NCBI RefSeq assembly: GCF_020509005.1
Contig: NC_063014.1
Location: 4,402,001 to 4,466,000 of the forward strand
Reading direction: 5' to 3'
DNA: 64,000 nucleotides
Origin: Fulvia fulva
Taxonomy: Eukaryota; Ascomycota; Dothideomycetes; Mycosphaerellales; Mycosphaerellaceae
This document shows, piece after piece, positions 22,871 to 33,210 of this stretch (the first letter of the stretch is position 1; every line of letters starts with the position of its first letter). A program made the translations under genes and the position numbers. Under the pieces are notes generated by a model. That model did no database searches. It was not told the origin of the DNA and worked only from the letters and a program-made list of their open reading frames with translations.

Positions 22871-25120
22871 CGTCTCTTATATTCTATACCTCTCGATCTT
22901 ATACTCTTTCTAATTCTTGTTCTAACTACTATCTACTATACTTAGGTAGTAGCTCCGGCATTTCCCTACTCGGTAGCGAGGGCGCTTAAGTTCGGAGTCG
23001 CGTTACGTAGTCGAGGTAGGCGGTAGTCGCCGTCGTAGCCGTACATCTCGTACTCGGGGTTACTAGTAATATATAGTCCGGTACGGTAACGGAAGTACTT
23101 ACCCTACTTCTTTAGATCTTTACGACCCTCGCGGTTAAGCGGTAGTAGATTCTAAAGGTGTACTAGTAAGTCTTCCTTCTTCTTAATGCCTAAGTACTAT
23201 AGTAGGCGCTATACGATCGCGCCGGTCGCGCTAGCTACGGTAGCTATAGTAGTTATTACGTTACTAGTAGGGCCTAGGTTCTAGTTACCTCCTCCGCCGC
23301 TACTACGGGGGCGGTTATTATCCTACTAAGGGTATAGCTGCTCGGTCTCGTAGAAGGTCTCGTCTAACTCGGTATACTCCTTAATAATATCCTATATACT
23401 GTCTAGGCGACGGTTAACCTCTCGGTCGCCGAATGTCTTAACGAAGTACTTACGGTTTAGGCGGTTACGGAAAAGTATTAGCTCGGTATTATCCCCCTAG
23501 TCTATCTAGGTACGTAACTTTAAGTAACATACGAAGAATACGATAAAGGATTCCTTCTACTACTACTTATAGGTTATAATATCGACTATAGCCTTTATAG
23601 CTTCGTTCCGGGTACCGTACTATCGAGTTATCTAGTCTAGTAGCTCCTCGCTAGTACTAAACTCGTTATATAACTAATGTCCTAAGATAGGGATGCGTAG
23701 CTTAATAGTAGTCTAGACTTTACTATTAGTCTATCTATATAGGAAGCGGAGGGTATCCTACTTAGTACGGAAGGTCGCTACTATAAGCTTTAGTAGGATA
23801 CTCGTATACTAACTATCGAAAGATAGGTCGGTATCGTTCTTAAACTTCTTAGGATCTAGTACTCCCTTACCGATCTCTATACTACGCTCTAAGGTGCGGT
23901 CTATATTAATAAGACGCTCGGCGAGGTCTACTAGCGGTGTCTATATACAATTAGTACGTCCTCCTCTAGTACGTACCGTCTCTTAGCGCTCGTTACGGCG
24001 GCGATTATCGCGGCCTCGATCCTTATCCTTATTACTACGGCCTAGGCCGTTATTATTATCGTTATCTCTACTACTACCCCTACCGCCCCCGGTAGCGGCT
24101 TTACGATATATATACTAAAGCTTCTCGAGGGAGGTCTCTCGCGGGTAAGAGCGCGAGCGTAACGGACTACGGCCTCGACGCCTATTACCGTTAGTAGTAT
24201 TGTCCTCTATAGCTTAGAGTCGAGTCTTTAAGTTATCGATCTCCTTCTATAACGCCTAGTTTATGCTCTTAGTATATTATACCTTCTTCTTAGCCTCTTA
24301 TACCTTCTTCTTCTCCTTTTCGCTAAGATTATAAAATTGCTTATATAGATTATTAGCTTACTTATACTTATCCTAGACCTCCTTTATCTTAGCTAGGTCT
24401 AGTACGTTCTTAAGATCCTATACTATCTTCTATAAGGCAGACTTCTCGGTTCTAAGTATCTAATAGATACGGTCGTATTCGGCGTAGAGGTTACGGTACT
24501 AGTCGTTCTAGAGGGCGTTTATACGTTATAAGACGTCGACTTGCTCGGTAGCGGTCTAAGCGGTATTAAATCCTCGTAGGATAAAGTCGTATAAAGTCTT
24601 AGGATAGTCTCGGACTAACTCGGCGAGGTCGTTCGCGTCGACGTTCTAGAAATCGCTAGCGGCGATATATTCGGCTTTGTCGAGGGAGTAGTAAATAGGT
24701 AGTATGTCGTTACTACCCTTCTCCTAGTACTCCTTTAGCTTATAGAGTTCTATAAAGTTAATAGCGCCTCTCTATTCCCTATCGAGTGCCTTCCCCTATA
24801 CTATATCTAACTCCTACTAAAGAGCGACGCCGGTATTAATCGTAATACGCCGGTCGTTATCTTGAGTCTAGGACTATAGAAAAGATAAGAGATCTAGGAA
24901 AAGAGATGTGCGCTTACCTAAGGGCTTTACCGGTAGTAGTATACCGTTCTAGGTCTATAAGTCCTACTAACTCGTTATAGTATCGGTATTAACGCGACCT
25001 ATTACTATCGCTAAGGTCTTCGCGGCGTTGACTTCTCTAGGTATCTACGTACTCGGCGCCTTACCGTGTTCTACTATACGCTCGTAGTCGCGTATTCTTT
25101 AGTTCTATAAGTCTGTTCCT
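22870..25120 (-). pseudogene. G2 gag
   Basis: Minus strand, about 700 codons. It starts shortly after the 5' LTR. A strongly charged region rich in Lys, Glu and Gln at about 24230-24440 looks coiled-coil forming (KIKEVQDKYKQANNLYKQF and similar heptads). A low-complexity Arg/Asn stretch lies near 23950-24180 and the capsid-like part near 23350-23900. A decayed zinc knuckle near 23070-23120 reads KYFRYRTGLYITSNPEYE, with cysteines replaced by tyrosine. Stops throughout. Confidence 0.65.
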
Positions 25121-25175
25121 GTTATTACGCGTCCCTTACCTAAATCCGTAATCTAGGTAGGGAGGTAGAACAAAC

Positions 25176-25359
25176 TATAAGGGCGCGCGTACTATAGGGT
25201 CCGAGAGAGATAGTTATTGTTCTACGAAGCTACGAAAGAGGAGCGCGAGGCGCGGCGAAGTTATATAGTTATACTAAGCCGTACTAACCCGATACTAAAG
25301 GTCCGCGGAATAGCCGGGCCGACGCTTCGGTAGTAAAGGGTCGCGGGTAGCCCGTAATA
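25176..25359 (-). repeat. G2 5' LTR
   Basis: 184 bp, matching 6845-7028 in length and, apart from transitions, in sequence. Left end tataaggg, right end cccgtaata. Followed by TSD atagg at 25360-25364. The sequence just left of it (25121-25175) is the short leader. I cannot recognise a primer-binding site there. Confidence 0.93.
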
Positions 25360-25364
25360 ATAGG

Positions 25365-25900
25365 CTTCGTAGCTCTATCTAATTAGGTCCTCCTAAGTAA
25401 TAAGGTCCTCGGGCTTAATACGATTAGGGTTAATAGTAACACCGTTACGAATAAGTTGTCTCGAGCTATACCTCTAATAGAATCTACTTAGTATATATTT
25501 ACTACGTACTACTATACTAGCTAGGTTACGTAAAAGCCTACTATCTTAACTAAGGACTCCGGTATTACCTACTACCCTTAGCTCTACGATAGTACCGGTA
25601 GTTATACCAATACTCGAGTAAAACCTATAGAGCCTATAATAATACCTAACCTTAGCTATAAGGATTATACGCGAGTACTAGCCGAAGATAGACTTAGGTC
25701 TAGGGTAAACTAGCTAACTAGGTAGTATATTTCTCGAAGGGAGCCGGTCGCGGATAGGCTAGTTATAGATAGATAGGATATAGATATGTTACTAGACAAT
25801 AATAAGGTATTAGAGGATAATTAAACTTTCGTACGGTTATAGAGTAGTATAGGCAAGTAGCCGTATAAGATAGATAACGCTTAGAGGACTAAGACGTATT
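25365..25900 (+). pseudogene. G1 conserved C-terminal tail after the chromodomain
   Basis: About 175 codons between the chromodomain and the polypurine tract, aligning over its whole length with G2 7048-7590 (minus). I do not recognise a domain. Shared features include LGLNTIRI(N), a Thr/Ser-rich middle and YTRVLAEDRLRSR near 25668-25710. Stops are present. It could be the true end of pol or a separate small frame. Chromoviruses usually end near the chromodomain, so this is longer than the simple layout. Confidence 0.55.
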
Positions 25901-25902
25901 TT

Positions 25903-25916
25903 AAGAGGGGGGGTAC
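25903..25916 (+). other. G1 polypurine tract
   Basis: aagagggggggtac immediately before the 3' LTR, same as G2 7029-7047 on the opposite strand. Confidence 0.85.
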
Positions 25917-26100
25917 TATTACGGGTAGCCCGCGACCCCTTACTATAGCTACGTCGGCCCGGGTGAGCCGCGGACCTTCCGTATCGGGTTAGCGCGGCTT
26001 GGCTTTACTTTATAACTTCGCCGCGCCTCGCGCTCCTCTTTTATAGCTTCGTAGAATAACAACTCTCTTATTCGGACCCTATAGTACGCGCGCCCTTATA
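25917..26100 (+). repeat. G1 3' LTR
   Basis: 184 bp, tattacggg to gcgcccttata, homologous to both G2 LTRs. The next bases aatac (26101-26105) would be the right target-site copy of G1. The left one is outside the window. Confidence 0.9.
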
Positions 26101-26139
26101 AATACGAACGCCTCGATACGGAGATATATAAGAGTAGCT

Positions 26140-26640
26140 ATAGAGTGCTCTAATGCTTTAACTACTAATAATACGGCTATATTACGCTAAAGTATACCGA
26201 GAAGACCCCTAAGTACCTATACTACGTAGGACCGTATTAGAGGAAACAATACCTACGGGAGGAATCGAGGTACGCGTACCACGGCCGTAAATACCCGGTA
26301 TACTCGAACTAATGCCCTATAAGGATAGTAGCGTAAGAAAAGGCCCGCTAGACTAGGGTTATAACCCCGGCGAGGTACTCTATACTAACGCTCGGTAATT
26401 CCTAGTATAGAGGATTCGAGGCCGTAAAGAGAAAAAGGATAGACGAAGCGACACAAAATATATAGTAGAGTACTTACCCGCCGCCGGGACGCCTAAGGGG
26501 GCTATAGAGGGCGGTAAATAAAGCTAGATAGATACGAATCTTCGGGCGCCCCCTAATAACCAAACGCTAACTAACCTAATAGGATAGCGCGATAAACAAA
26601 GGAGCTATATAGCTAACGAGCACCCTAATAGACCTTATCC
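26140..26640 (+). pseudogene. LINE-C ORF1 C-terminal part with zinc knuckles
   Basis: CFNYYQYGYITLKY at 26154 onward matches the first knuckle of LINE-A (CFKCQQYRHQTYTY) with cysteine and histidine turned to tyrosine. YAYHGRKYPVYSNQC near 26270-26312 is the next. Downstream is an Arg/Gln-rich stretch up to about 26640 with no named domain. Confidence 0.65.
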
Positions 26641-29600
26641 TAGCTAGTCCGTAATACTAATATAAGCTAACCTTACTATTATATAGTATAACGTTAATAA
26701 AAGTAAGGATAAGGTTTAGCTCTACTTCCTCTAGGAACTCGACGACTAAAGGTATTATATCGTAGCGATATAAGAGCTATAGATAAACCTATATACTCGA
26801 AGATATAGTACTTATACCGACCTACGATACTATATAGCTATCGAGGGAGGTATAGGCTATACCCTAAGGATATATATATACGTTAGTAAAGTATTACGTA
26901 CGGACGCCTAGAAGGTAATCTCGTACTTAGAAGGGAGTTAAGGAGACATTACGACTATCTAAATCACTACGAGTCAAGGACCTATCTAGATATATAACGT
27001 CTATAACCCTCTCCCTTAGAGAAGAACAAGTAGAGACCTCTATACGCTAGTACGACTTAACTAGGTACTTGACTAAGGGGATATAAACTATATCCTCCTA
27101 GGCGACTTTAACCTCTACTACCTAATATAGGGTCTAGAATTCACCCCCCCTTATATATATCTAGGTAGTAAGCTCCTAGAGATCACGGAAAGTAGGGATA
27201 TAGAGCTTGTAACCCTAAAGGGTATAGAGACGTAGAAGGCAAGAATAAGCGCGAGTACTATCGACCTATACTTCCTATCGAGGGACGTAGTAATAAGGCT
27301 AGTAGAGTATAGACCTAACCTTACCCTAGAGGTAGGGTTAGACTACATCCCTATCTAGACAACGATAGCGACGGGGACAGAAGAGGAGCTTCGGGGTAAA
27401 AAGTGCCTTAACTAGAAAAAGCTCCCTAGGAGGAGATCCGGAGTCTACTTAAATAATACCTAAATAATACTAGTATCGGGGAGACAGAAGCCGAGCTTAA
27501 TAGTACGGTAGAATAGATAATAACGACGATATAGTAGGCGGCCGAGGAATATATACTAGAACTAAGGCCCTCGAAGCACTAGAAGCCCTTCTAGACCCTA
27601 GAGTACTTAGCTAAAGTTAAGGACGTAAGGAGGGTAAGGCAAGAATAGACGAAGGAGCAAAGCTAAGAAGCGTAGGACGAGTACTAGGAAGTAAGTTAGG
27701 TAAAGAAGGCCTAAATACGACGAGATAAGCGATAAGACTAGAGGGTAACTATAGGTCTCGTAATAGAGAACCCGGAGTAGATATAGCGGCTTATAAAGTA
27801 GGTAAGGGCCGGAGACGGGAATAGGACACCGTACTTCCTCCTAATCTAGGATACGATAGGTATAGTATAGATAACGCCGGAAGGGAAGGCGAAGGCGTTC
27901 GCCGACTACTTCTTTATAATATAGTTAACGGCCGACCTAACGGATATAGAGGGAACGATCTACTCGGAGCTACTTAATATATACTAGATAGTAGGCGAGG
28001 AGGAGATAAAGGAGATAATAGGAAAGCTAAAGGGCCGTAAGGCCCGGGACCCGACGGTACCCTAAACCTCCTCCTTAAAGAATATAAAGAAGAAGTCGCC
28101 CTACACCTCGCCGAACTATTTACGGCTTACCTATATAAGGGATACTACCTACGGCTATTTAGGCGGTCCCTTATAGTCGTCCTAAAGAAGCTATAGAAAG
28201 AAGACTATATAAAGCTAAAGTCCTATAGACCGATCGTACTCCTAAATATAATCGGAAAGATACTAGAGAAGGTTGTAGTAAGAAGAATTATATAGCTCGT
28301 CGAGGATAATAACCTACTCCTAGAGACATAGATAGGTAGTAGGAGCAAACGATCTACCCTAACGGCTATAGAGCTTATTACTAAAAAGATTTATACTCTC
28401 TAGTACTATAGACGGAATAGGGTTATATTACTATTGTCTCTCGATATCTTAGGGGCATTCGATAACGTCTCCTACGAGCGACTCCTCTATATCCTACGGT
28501 GAAAAGGAATCCCGCGGTAGGCAATAAGTTTCGTAAACTCCTTTCTTAAGGAGAGAATAACGTAGATTGTCCTTAGGAAGCGTAAGGAGAGTAACCTTAT
28601 ATATAGAATACGGGATCCCCTAGGGCTTAATACTATCCCTAATCCTCTTCTTAATCTTTATAGCGGACCTAATCCTACTACTTACCTTACTATAGACGTC
28701 GGCCTCGGGGTTCGTCGACGATACTAATATCCTAGCCTAGTTAACGACGACTAAAGAAAACTACCGGCTACTTATAGAAAGACACGAGGTATACTAGGAA
28801 TAGGTACGTCGATACGACGCCCGTTTCGCCCTAGAAAAGTACTAGCTTATCTACTCTAGTAAGGTAAGAACCTACTATAATATATAAGTAACGGTAACTA
28901 TCTAGGGTTACGTAACGAAGCCCTCTCCCGAATTACGAGTCCTAGGAATCTAGCTAGACCCTAAGCTTAGCTAGAACCCCTAGATTAGGAAAGCCTAGAA
29001 TAGAGCCCGGGTTAACAAGGCTATAATAACTAGACTCATAACGTTAATATAGGGAGCTACGTTTAATAAGGCAAGGATTATATATAAGACGATCGTAAAA
29101 CTAGTAATGCTCTACGGGGCCTAGATATAGGGGATAGGAGGAGTAGGCAAACCGATCCCGAAGCGGATAGAGGGACCCGTAAACCGGACGTAGGCCGCGA
29201 ACCTTAAACAGATACTAGGAGCCTATAAGATAACGCTAATAAGAGTAGCGGAGGTAGAGATAGGGTCCCCCTCGATTTAATATTATATTAAGGAAATGAG
29301 GAACTAATACGCTAGGAAGACGGCAGATTATCTAGTATAATAAGCTATTCGGGACTCTATAGAGAAGATTACTAGGAGGTACGACCGACTGCCTAGCCTT
29401 AGGATACGTTAAAGCTAAAAGTAAGACGACCTATATACGTTTAAAGTCGTTAAGCGAACCTAGGAGTGGCTAGAGAGGAAGGAGGAGGAAAAAAAGGTAC
29501 GGAGGAAAAAGGGTAATAAGGTAAAGACGTAAAGCCTCGTAGAGTAGGTAGCGGGCTACCTTTAGGAATAGGAATAGAAAGAGAATCCCCTACTAAATCG

Positions 29601-29886
29601 AGGACCCCTAGCCTTACGCCCCTTCTAGAGACATAACTACCTACTCTACCGTGACCTAATAAGGGCTGAAGTAAGTATCGCGATATAGATTAGGTCCGAA
29701 TATATCGGGTTAAGGGCCTACCTATATAGAAGGAAATTCCCGGACGTATATAGCCTAGTATACTAGTATAACTACCCGTTATAGAACCCGGAGTAGATAA
29801 TACTACGGCGCCCGTAATAGGTAGAAGGACGAGACTAGTAGAGAGCTAAGGTAGTAAGACGCGACTACTAGTTAATCGTAACGGAC
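26641..29886 (+). pseudogene. LINE-C ORF2: endonuclease, RT, CCHC (stops and frameshifts)
   Basis: Endonuclease at about 26670-27370: QYNVNKSKDKV start, AIQELQINLY, GDFNLYY near 27101-27121, STIDLYF near 27256-27276, GLDYIPI near 27337-27357. Reverse transcriptase at about 27950-28990: KGRKA near 28030, SYRPIVLLNIIGKILE near 28225-28270, LSLDILGAFD near 28435-28465, active-site FVDDTN at 28711-28728 with both aspartates intact, LEKYQLIYSS near 28833. The knuckle remnant YSLVYQYNYPLQNPEQIIL lies near 29748-29804. Beyond RIP stops the frame changes near 28046 (GPD motif, one base short) and again near 28630, so it had lost coding capacity by indel too. Confidence 0.82.
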
Positions 29887-30036
29887 TATTACGGGTAGTA
29901 ATCTATAAGACGATAGTATAGGGTTGCCGTAAAATAAGTATTGTTCGGTAAGGCTACGAAAGAGAAGCGCGAAGCGCGCGAGATATATAAGGAAGCGCTA
30001 AGGCGCGCGACGTTATAGTAGTAGTGAACCGTAATA
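29887..30036 (-). repeat. G6 3' LTR
   Basis: About 150 bp with inverted ends tattacgg and ccgtaata, the transition-altered form of TGTTACGG...CCGTAACA. Flanked on the right by a polypurine tract (gcacccccgctttag at 30037-30051 on the plus strand). Only one LTR copy is in the window, so the left edge rests on the inverted ends alone. It shares the cgaaagagaagcgcgaagcgcg core with the G1/G2 LTR, suggesting a related family. Confidence 0.75.
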
Positions 30037-30051
30037 GCACCCCCGCTTTAG

Positions 30052-31508
30052 ATCGCTATTCGTCCTCGGACGGCTCTATCTCTATAGTAGTATATCTACG
30101 AAAACTATATTATCCTCTAGTCTATCTTATTTAGCTTAAGTATCCTCTAAACCCTTAATATCCTCCTTACTGTCGATTACTATATCCGTCGGGCGGCTAA
30201 GCTAGTACGGCTATATAGAGGCTTAGGGTATATAGCGACATCCTTATTCTAACGCTTATTATAGAGACTTCTATCTGTTATTATCTTTATAGAAGTAGGT
30301 ATACGCGGTTCTATAGTAGCCCTAGCGTATTAAGTATCCGAGCCTATGTCTATAGCGTTCGTTTCTATAGAGCTTTATAGGTTAACTATAGGCGTATTAA
30401 CGGCGGCTATAGGATAAAACTCTATCGTACTCGTATTAAATCTTATCGAGCGGCGTAACGTCCTTACTTATAGCTTAGACGCTATTACGGGCGTATTAGT
30501 TTACGGTATAACTACCGGTATAGACGTACTCGCGTTCTCTATAGGTAACTACCTAGACTTAGTATAAGATCGTAGTATACTAGTAACTCGGTCCTTATTA
30601 GGTACCTAGTCGTACGGCGGCTTAAAGTCGGCGGGTATAGACTTCGTCGGAAAGTTATAGTAGAAGTCTATAATAGAGGCGGCTACTCCTACTAATACTT
30701 CTAGTAGCTCCTAGCTCGGCTCGCGGTATCCTTTCTACTTTACTAGGTACTTATACTCGTCTTACTTCGGTAGTAAGTGTTTTAGTAGTCTTCCCTTTAG
30801 CTTAAAATATTTCCTATTAAGTATATCCTCTACGAAGTACTCTTCGGATGTTTCGCCGTCGTCGTCGCGGGTAATCTCGATTAGAGGCGGCGGTACTAGG
30901 ATCTGTCTAGGTTCGGGGTTATTAGTAGCTAGTTATAGGAGCGAGGCGTAGAAAGTATTATAGAGATTACCTAACTAATTAGGTATTATAACGCGGTAAG
31001 CATTTTAATACGGGAGTACTACGGTAATCTCGTACGGCCCTACGTTCTTAATATCGAGCTTCTTAGACGGGCGTGTTATTGACTAGTTAGTAGTATGAAT
31101 ATAAACTTCGTCGCCGATATTAGAATTCGGAGGTAGCTAGCGATATATATTTATAAAATCGACTTATAACGCTTAGGCCAATATAATTTCTTGCCTTAGA
31201 TATACGTATATCTAGTTTATACGCTTAGTAAACGTATTCGTAGATTCTATATCGAGTCGTTGCTTATAGGTATAAGCTTTATAGGGGTGGTTAGACTAGT
31301 ATCCGTGAATTCTAGGTTACGACCGGTATTAGCGTAGAAGGGTAATACTCTAGTAGTAGCTAATACATAATTATTAGTAGTAAACTTGGTAAGTAGTAAC
31401 TAATTAACCTAATCATCTTGGGCGTAGTTAATATAGGCCCTAAGGTAACGTTCTATAACCTTATTCGTGTTTTTAGACTATCTATCGGATTCTAGGTAAA
31501 AGGCCGTC
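30052..31508 (-). pseudogene. G6 integrase C-terminus, chromodomain and tail
   Basis: Minus strand. Chromodomain near 30690-30860 (EEYFVEDILNRKYF, KYLVKQKGY, then an IIDFYYNFP helix). The integrase end is around 30990-31170 and the KVIERYLRAYINYAQDD part of the core is near 31420-31480. From 30690 down to 30052 is a long post-chromodomain tail without a named domain, as in G1 and G2. The integrase core continues on the far side of G5. Confidence 0.75.
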
Positions 31509-31513
31509 GATAG
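31509..31513. repeat. Target-site duplication of G5 dimer, left copy
   Basis: gatag, identical to 43345-43349. Together with the exact LTR ends it shows that the whole three-LTR array sits in one target site. Confidence 0.88.
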
Positions 31514-31956
31514 TGTCATGGTCTCCCCACAGAGTATACAGAAGGTGGGGACAGAAGAGCCTTAGAGCGCTCAGAAGTCGTCAAGAAGTGACAGTCCAGC
31601 TTGGTGTGTGAGCGCCAAGAATCATATGCCCCGTAACATTCACTACGGGACCCAGCCCTCCAAATTCACCCCTCTACCAAACCTTGAAGCACGTGGAAGA
31701 CTCGGAACGTAGGGCAGGTTGGAATAAGGTTTTGAGCAAAGCTGCTGAGCGCGGCTTCGCACGGGTTAGCCCTGTTAATGCGGGGACACGCACTCGCGAG
31801 GGTCGCGTATAAATATCTAGCCTTCCCTAGGCCTCTCTTGCTTTCTTCGTCTTTTGTTTTGTGTAGCAATCATACTATACCCTTTTGCATCTGCACTTCG
31901 CACCTACATTCTCGCTTTCACCCTTACATCTTATAGGCCAGGCTCTCGCCCTAACA
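31514..31956 (+). repeat. G5 LTR 1 (left)
   Basis: 443 bp, tgtcatgg...cctaaca. Intact TG and CA termini. Lacks the 77-bp block of the G4 and G8 LTRs. Confidence 0.95.
31808..31815 (+). promoter_or_regulatory. LTR promoter TATA box (LTR 1)
   Basis: tataaata at LTR position 295, in the place expected for the U3 promoter. The same box is at the same offset in all G5 LTRs and, on the other strand, in G4 and G8, even where the surroundings are mutated. Confidence 0.65.
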
Positions 31957-31989
31957 TCACAAAAGACCAACAAACCGTCAACCACTCGA

Positions 31990-33210
31990 GTCATCCTTAT
32001 AGGTGACCACGCCACCGATAGAGGTGTCAACCTCGATAACCAAGACACTCCATTCCACTTCAGTAAGTGGACTAATATCCCCTTCTCGAACGCCGCTACC
32101 TTCGGTGCCTAGGCAAACGCTAACCCCGACACCGCCTACGCTCTCATCAACCGCACCGTCTCCTCTTTCCGCGAGACCGCCTAGTAGGTCGAGCAAGCAA
32201 ACAACCAAGCAACATACCTTTAAGGTATTGTGAACACCTTCTAGAACCTCGCCCCGCACGCCGACGACAACCGCCGCCAGCACTTCTCTAAGAAGGTCAA
32301 CGACCTAGACGAGTTCGACGGCAACAAGAGCAAGTTTGAGGCATTTGAGACACAGCTCACTATCAAGCTGTTAGCTAATGCCGACCACTTTCCGTAAGAG
32401 AAGGACAAAGTCACGTACGTCTTCTCCCTCCTTCGGGGAGACGCCGCGGCTTAGGTATAACACTATATCGACAACGCCACGTAGACTATCGGCTACCCGG
32501 ACGTCCTCACCTTAATACAGGACCTCCGTGCTGCCTTTAGTGATCCAGACCGTAGAGCCACCGCCCAGAACGCCATCCACAACCTCCTCTAGAAGAACAA
32601 GAGCTTCGCCGAGTACCTCGCGGCCTTTAACCGCGACATCGGGTTCACCGGCTATAACGAAGAGACTAAGAAGAGTACTCTCCGCCGTGGTTTATTAGCA
32701 GAGCTTCTTCGAGCCCTCGAGGACAAGGACGTCGGTACTATAAGCTTCCGTGAGCTCGTCGAGACCTACTAGCGCCTCGACTCTAACATAAAACACACCG
32801 CCTCTCTCCTCGCTTCCCGTTCTTAAGGTCGTTAGCCTCGTGGTCCCGGAAGCCACTTCGCTGCTCTACTAGGCGCCGCCGCTCCTACGGCTCTCCCTCC
32901 CGTCTCTATAGGTGACGCTATAGATCTTAGCGCTAGTGCCGCCGTCCCTCGAGTCTAGGGCCTCGTCAACGGTAAGCTCACTCCCGAAGAGAAGCTTCGC
33001 CGTCGCCAGGCCGGACTCTATACCTACTACGGCGGTCTAGGCTATATCGTAGCTAACTGTCCGCAGCTCGCTACCCGTAACGCCCGCAACCCGGTTCGCG
33101 GCGCTATCGGCGCTATCGAGCCTACTCCTACTACTCCCGCTAAGCAGGAAAAAGCCTAGGTCTTCCTTATCGACGCGATGAAGACCAAGAACAACGTTTA
33201 CCGAAAGTGA
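31990..33210 (+). pseudogene. G5 unit 1 gag
   Basis: Frame runs from shortly after LTR 1 to TGA at 33208-33210. The capsid-type gag domain is at about 32280-32720 (FEAFETQLTIKL, DVLTLIQDLRAAF, SFAEYLAAFNRDIGF, RRGLLAELLRAL). The single zinc knuckle at 33019-33060 reads YTYYGGLGYIVANC, that is C-x2-C-x4-H-x4-C with two cysteines and the histidine as tyrosine. About a dozen TAG stops sit at glutamine positions. Gag would form the particle that packages element RNA. An in-frame ATA at about 32001 may be the mutated start codon, but the start is uncertain. Confidence 0.85.

Larger units (their letters stand above)
6845..25359 (-). mobile_element. G2, Ty3/gypsy chromovirus, complete, with two nested insertions
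   Basis: A minus-strand element with both LTRs (25176-25359 as 5' LTR, 6845-7028 as 3' LTR, 184 bp each) and the TSD atagg on both flanks. Reading right to left: gag, protease, reverse transcriptase, RNase H, integrase, chromodomain, C-terminal tail, polypurine tract. It is interrupted by G4 (14906-21196) in the RT-RNase H junction and by full-length LINE-A (9313-14204) between RNase H and integrase. Without those it would be about 7.3 kb, an ordinary size. It sits inside G1, a member of its own family, in opposite orientation. Confidence 0.94.
25360..26100 (+). mobile_element. G1, right visible piece (C-terminal tail, polypurine tract, 3' LTR)
   Basis: Continuation of G1 beyond the G2 insertion. 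Starts with TSD atagg, then the post-chromodomain tail (starting GFVAL in G2, here with TTC GTA GCT CTA readable at 25366-25377), the polypurine tract at 25903-25916 and the LTR at 25917-26100. The same order, spacing and sequence are found at 7028-7590 of G2 on the other strand. Confidence 0.92.
26101..29886 (+). mobile_element. LINE-C, third Tad-like LINE, oldest visible layer
   Basis: Plus-strand LINE distinct from A and B, truncated on the left by the G1 LTR and on the right by the G6 LTR. It contains the ORF1 C-terminus, a full endonuclease, reverse transcriptase and C-terminal knuckle. Because both G1 and G6 lie in it, it must predate them. Its 5' end and tail are not visible. Confidence 0.88.
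29887..31513 (-). mobile_element. G6, Ty3/gypsy chromovirus, left piece (3' LTR, chromodomain, integrase)
   Basis: Minus-strand element whose 3' LTR is 29887-30036. It runs right to 31513, where the G5 dimer is inserted (TSD gatag), continues at 43345-46286, then at 48325-48441, and leaves the window inside or beyond copia C1. Bases 29882-29886 (cggac) would be its left target-site copy. Confidence 0.88.

Noticed and set aside
32003..32233. Thr/Ser/Pro-rich open frame overlapping the start of gag (also 37697-37927 and 20421-20630)
   Set aside because: Frame-shifted shadow of gag. The capsid and zinc-knuckle homology is in the other frame.
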